NCBI RefSeq assembly: GCF_019578655.1
Contig: NC_063263.1
Location: 27,403,001 to 27,467,000 of the forward strand
Direction of reading: 5' to 3'
Origin: Ricinus communis
Taxonomy: Eukaryota > Streptophyta > Magnoliopsida > Malpighiales > Euphorbiaceae
DNA length: 64,000 nt
Each line of letters starts with the position of its first letter. Positions within the stretch are counted from its first letter, which is position 1. Positions 59,949 to 64,000 of the stretch are shown in pieces. The notes below the pieces were generated by a model. That model was not told the origin of the DNA. It worked only from the letters and a program-made list of their open reading frames with translations, and did not search any database. The translations under genes and the position numbers were made by a program.

Positions 59949-62400
59949 GTGTATAACCTACAAACATTTACACCATTTTAATCACAAAACTAAATATAAA
60001 TAATCAGAATATATATATATCACATTAGTAAATTATATGAAAAGTAAGTGTAAAATTTACAGTCTTATAAACATGCTTAATAAATAATTTGAAATAAAGA
60101 CAAGACATACTGTCAGCACTCATTTTCTGAATCCAAGATATCGAGAGAATTACGAAAAAACCTATGATGAAAGTTACTACCTTTCTTGAGATGAGAGATT
60201 CCAAGTTAGGATTGAGAAAAATTGAACCAAAATTACTTTTCTAGAAGCAATTTGGACTCAATTGGCAGAAAAAATTAAGTTTGAGGGACAAAATGATAAT
60301 TTTACAAGTTTAGGGACTAAATTGATCAAATTTTCATAACTTTTCATATATAGAGCCAATTGGCTCTACACAGAGCTGATCGGCTCATTATAGAGCTAAT
60401 CAGCTCTGTAGAGCCAACCGATTCTACACAATGTCGATTGGCTGATTTTCGAAATTGAATGCCATTTTACATATGCTTTAACTTAAAATGCTAAAATTAG
60501 TAAAAGTAAGTTTCTATAAGGTATTCTTGATAATTATTGGGATTTTAAATATATACTTAGTGATAATTATTTAAATTATAAGGATTTTAATTTGATTGAT
60601 ATTAATCTTAAAAGGTTTAATTATCTAGTAAAAAGAGAAGATAATTGTTTCTTTTTAATTTAAATAATTAAGTAGTTATCTAGGATTTTCTAACCCTACT
60701 GTTGTAAATAGAACATGATATCCCAGAAGTCATCTCCGGACTCGACCCCCGCTGGAAGATTGTCATCACTGAAGCAATCTGGAGCGTCACTGGCGGGAAG
60801 GAGCATTTCAAAGTATGGGGTAAAGGATCAAGCGCTTTAACTTTGTCCCCCGAGATCCACCTGATGTCCTAAGTCTAGGGGAGCTACATCGATTATAGGC
60901 TACTGTTATTGAAAATACTAAAAACATACGTTCGATTAAGCAGAGACCTTTTTTAGTAACTAGAGAGTAAAGTCACTAAGAAAGAACCCTAGATTAGGAA
61001 ATCTTTTTGGTGGAATGACATAAGATTTTCCAAACTTGAGCAGCACTTGATTCTCTATCGATCCTTGATTCAACAACCTCATCATCTCTAGAGACTCGCA
61101 GATTAGTAACCTACAGTGACAACCTTCCCCACATCCAATATCATCAACATCAGTCTTTCCTTCAACTGGTTTTTATGTTTTTATGATTTTAGGAACATGA
61201 CTAGGATATTTTTTTACTGTTTTTTATGTTTTACATGGTTAGGTTAGGGTTCTTATGAATTAATATGTTGTTGATTTTATTAGGTTTTGAATATGATAAT
61301 AAGAACATGTAGGGTTTTGAATATGATAATATATTTGCTTTTGGATTTTGAATATGATTAATCAAATGATTATGATTACATGTTGGATTTGTGTCTTCTT
61401 TATAGTTTTGCAATTAAATTAGATTTCTAGGATTGCATGATTGAAATCTAGGATCTGTCATGTGAAGTCTTATTTGCCTTCTATTAATTTTTTGTTTCCT
61501 ATGGTTTCTATTATTTTTATGATTTCTAGCTTAATTTGATTTGTTTTGTTTATGATTCTTGCTTTATTTTTCAAGTTTTAATCATGTTTTTTTAATATTT
61601 TATGCATGTTAAATTGGCTTTTGGGCGAGGATTGATCGAGAAAAGATGCTAAACCAGCCATTACCAAGCCCTAGAGCCGATCAGCTCTGCACAAATTTTG
61701 GCCCTATTTTCGGATTTTTATGCGATTCTTGGCAATTTTGTACACTATAACATAGTTTATGCGTTCTTCTTTTGATTTTTAGTTGTAGGAGAGTTGTAAT
61801 AACTATATTTAATTTTTTTGCACTTTATTTTTACTTTATTTTGGATGTATGCCAAATATCTGCAATTTGTTTGCCTAATTAAAACTGGACATATAGACAT
61901 TAGGCCTTAAAATTGGACCTGGCATGAAAATTGTTGTCCATTAGGTTAAGTGGATGGTATATTGCGCTTAAATTTAAAATCCACGTAAACTTAGTGAGTT
62001 TTTCATGCTTTAATTGAATTAATTAGGCGATATTAGATTTAAAATCACTGAATTGGAAATTAAAGCATGACTTATAATTGGGTTAAACTAGGTAGGATTT
62101 ATACATAATTAATTAACAAGTTAGGTTAATAACTTGGAGTATGGGCTGCACTTTAATAAAAATGGGCTAGATTTAGGAGGACTTCACATGTTGTAGTGCT
62201 TGATGTGTAATATATAACTGTTGTATTTATAGGGAATAGCCTGTTAAACAATAAAATTAAAGACAAATATACACAAATAAGGATGTTGGCTTCCAGATCC
62301 ATCTCTAGATTTGTGGTGTAAGCTTTCTTTATACAATTAAAATATGTCACTCATTAATAAAAGTGTCCCGATTACCCGAGTGGTGACTCCCATCTCCGCG
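59949..62400. other. AT-rich spacer between CACTA ORFs, with possible inserted repeat
   Basis: No coding region is supported. It contains palindromic words at 60345-60440, a GC-richer patch at 60720-60900 (gactcgacccccgctgg and similar) and a patch at 62367-62480 (cccgattacccgagtggtg) that resembles leader sequence of unknown retroelements. A repeat copy within the window was not found, so no borders are given. Confidence 0.4.
60345..60440. repeat. Cluster of agagcc/ggctct inverted words
   Basis: The palindrome agagccaattggctct lies at about 60352-60367. It is followed at roughly 20-bp steps by agagctgatcggctc, agagctaatcagctct and agagccaaccgattct. A further copy, agagccgatcagctct, is near 61674. 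Confidence 0.85.
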
Positions 62401-64000
62401 CTAGTCTCTATGACTAGTTAGCGTGTTTTCAATTAGGTTGAAAAGCCTTGCAGTGCCGTAGTCGCTAGAGATACTTAGGTGCACATCTGAAACCATCGCC
62501 CACATATATATAATCAAACTAATCACTATCACTAGCACATGCATCCTCGTCTTTATCTTTCTCTTCCAAATCTGACATAAGTATTGGTTCATCTGAATCT
62601 TCTTCTTGATCATCAACTTAATCAACAAATATACTTTTAATGTCATTCAAGAGCACACATTCATCGATGACTGTAGATGTGTCATTGATATGTAAATTCA
62701 CTGGCTCATCTTCTTAAAAGGTCATATTACCAATTGTTGGTGGCTTAATATTAGTAGGAACATCGACAATCAACATCGCTTTTATTTTGCATGCAGCCAA
62801 CCAATCAGACTTATCTCTTCTCAAGTTAGGATAAGGGACACAATAGACTTATGTAGCTTGCGTAGCGAGAATAAAATGGTTCATACTTGTTGAGCTTGCG
62901 CCTTTCGTTAATATCCACTAAAGGATATAAACTATGCATCTTAATCCTAATATTATCAATATGATCAAATAATTCACACTTGAATAGTATAGTCTACTTA
63001 ATTGGGAGCCTTGGATATTCTAACCCCGGGATCTCTATTAATCACCCATTATAGTCACTCTCAATTTTATTGTATTTTAAGCCTTTTATACAAACTCCAT
63101 TATTGGAAGATGATTTAATCAGAGGTATAGAATTTATAACCATTAATGACATATACTCGCTAAGATTCAACCATATGTAAAGGTCCTTCTCCAAGGTCTT
63201 GGATAAACTCGCTTCTAATATTGTAGTAGGCCTAAAAATGATATTAAAAATTCGATATTTAGTTTTCAGAGAAATAATGTGTATTGTTTATAAAGAGTTA
63301 CTTTTAAGTTTGGACTTATTACTTATATAGATTTTGAATTAGTCCCCAAAATAGTTCTCAAGCATTCTATCAAGCTTGGAATAAGTAATTTTAAGGCGAT
63401 GTTCTTTTTAACTCATCCATAAATATGCTAAACAAATAAAGGAATATGCTAAACAATTTAGTTAACATATGGATGATCTTACAGGAGTTAAATAAAAAAA
63501 TTATACTTAATTGACATATGGATCAACCTCCTTAAAATTTAATAAAATATATGTTTGTGCAACCTTATACTTAATGTCAGACAACCTCCTTGATTTTGAT
63601 CGCCTATATGCACGACCAAGATGTTTGAAAACAGAAATAGCTCCTTCAAACTATTTGATATTGCTATCTTCCACTAAGTATGTATTACAAATGGAAGCTT
63701 CCACATTCACTTTGTTATTGACATTTTTTTTCAAGTGTCTAATAAATATGTTGGAAGATAGACAATTTTACATAAGCAACAAATTTGACAATTAATAAAA
63801 GATTAAATTGACATTTACACCTTTTAAACAAATACATCCATCGATATTGCATCAGACCAGCGAATTTCGCCTCATAAGGCAAGTGTATTAGAAGATGCTC
63901 TATTAAATTAAAGAAACTAAGAGGGAATATACACTCCATTTTGCAAATAATAATTGGAATTTCTCTTTTAAGTCTCTCCATGTTTACAACTGTAATTATT
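62401..64000 (-). pseudogene. CACTA transposase 3' region (DUF4218- and DUF4216-like), runs off the window
   Basis: On the minus strand, 63981-63739 carries a block reading FNLIEHLLIHLPYEAKFAG then MQYRWMYLFKR, typical of the DUF4218 part of plant CACTA TNP2 transposases. Further on, 62945-62820 reads LVDINERRKLNKYEPF, and 62800-62740 gives a VAACKIKAMLIVDVP-like block, typical of DUF4216. A low-complexity acidic tail follows to about 62500. Stops (near 62850, 62720, 62620 and others) and frame changes break it. The catalytic part lies beyond 64000. Together with the Transposase_24-like remnant this defines one CACTA element on the minus strand. Confidence 0.7.

Noticed and set aside
1..64000. 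CRISPR arrays, rRNA genes, bacterial-type operons
   Set aside because: No regularly spaced direct repeats with unique spacers, no rRNA-like segments; the gene structure is eukaryotic.

Overview
The window is plant nuclear DNA. It is AT-rich, has one intron-containing protein gene with GT-AG splice sites, plant Ty3/Gypsy (Athila-type) retrotransposons, a CACTA-type DNA transposon and endogenous caulimovirid (plant pararetrovirus) sequence. The host looks like a eudicot; the species cannot be fixed from the sequence.

Layout. 1-3530: truncated retroelements on the + strand (an Athila-type 3' end with LTR, then a Gypsy integrase fragment with a probable 3' LTR). 4795-12392 (minus): one intact 11-exon gene for a SERK3/BAK1-type leucine-rich-repeat receptor kinase of 611 residues, the only gene here that looks functional. 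13011-14256: a fold-back element. About 15100-64000: a minus-strand CACTA transposon relic split by a 42-kb nested stack of retroelements.

The stack can be read from target-site duplications. Element A (16887-58935, TSD gcgcc) sits in the CACTA relic. Element B (22554-49909, minus, TSD taagc) sits in A. C (from 24302, +) and a B-type LTR, D (27872-46880), sit inside B. An array of endogenous pararetrovirus copies (28497-46183) interrupts D. Element E (50103-57614, minus) sits in the 3' LTR of A, and a solo LTR, F (54385-55778, TSD aaaat), sits in the gag remnant of E. None of A, B, C or E shows a reverse transcriptase or integrase, so all look non-autonomous.

The pararetrovirus array has four degraded copies in alternating orientation: I (+), II (-), III (+) and IV (-), with a 500-N assembly gap between III and IV. 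Copy II is nearly full length, with movement protein, coat protein with zinc knuckle, protease, reverse transcriptase and RNase H in that order, plus a leader with a tRNA-Met-type primer site and a promoter with TATA box. All copies are broken by stops, frameshifts and deletions. No RNA genes or CRISPR arrays were seen.
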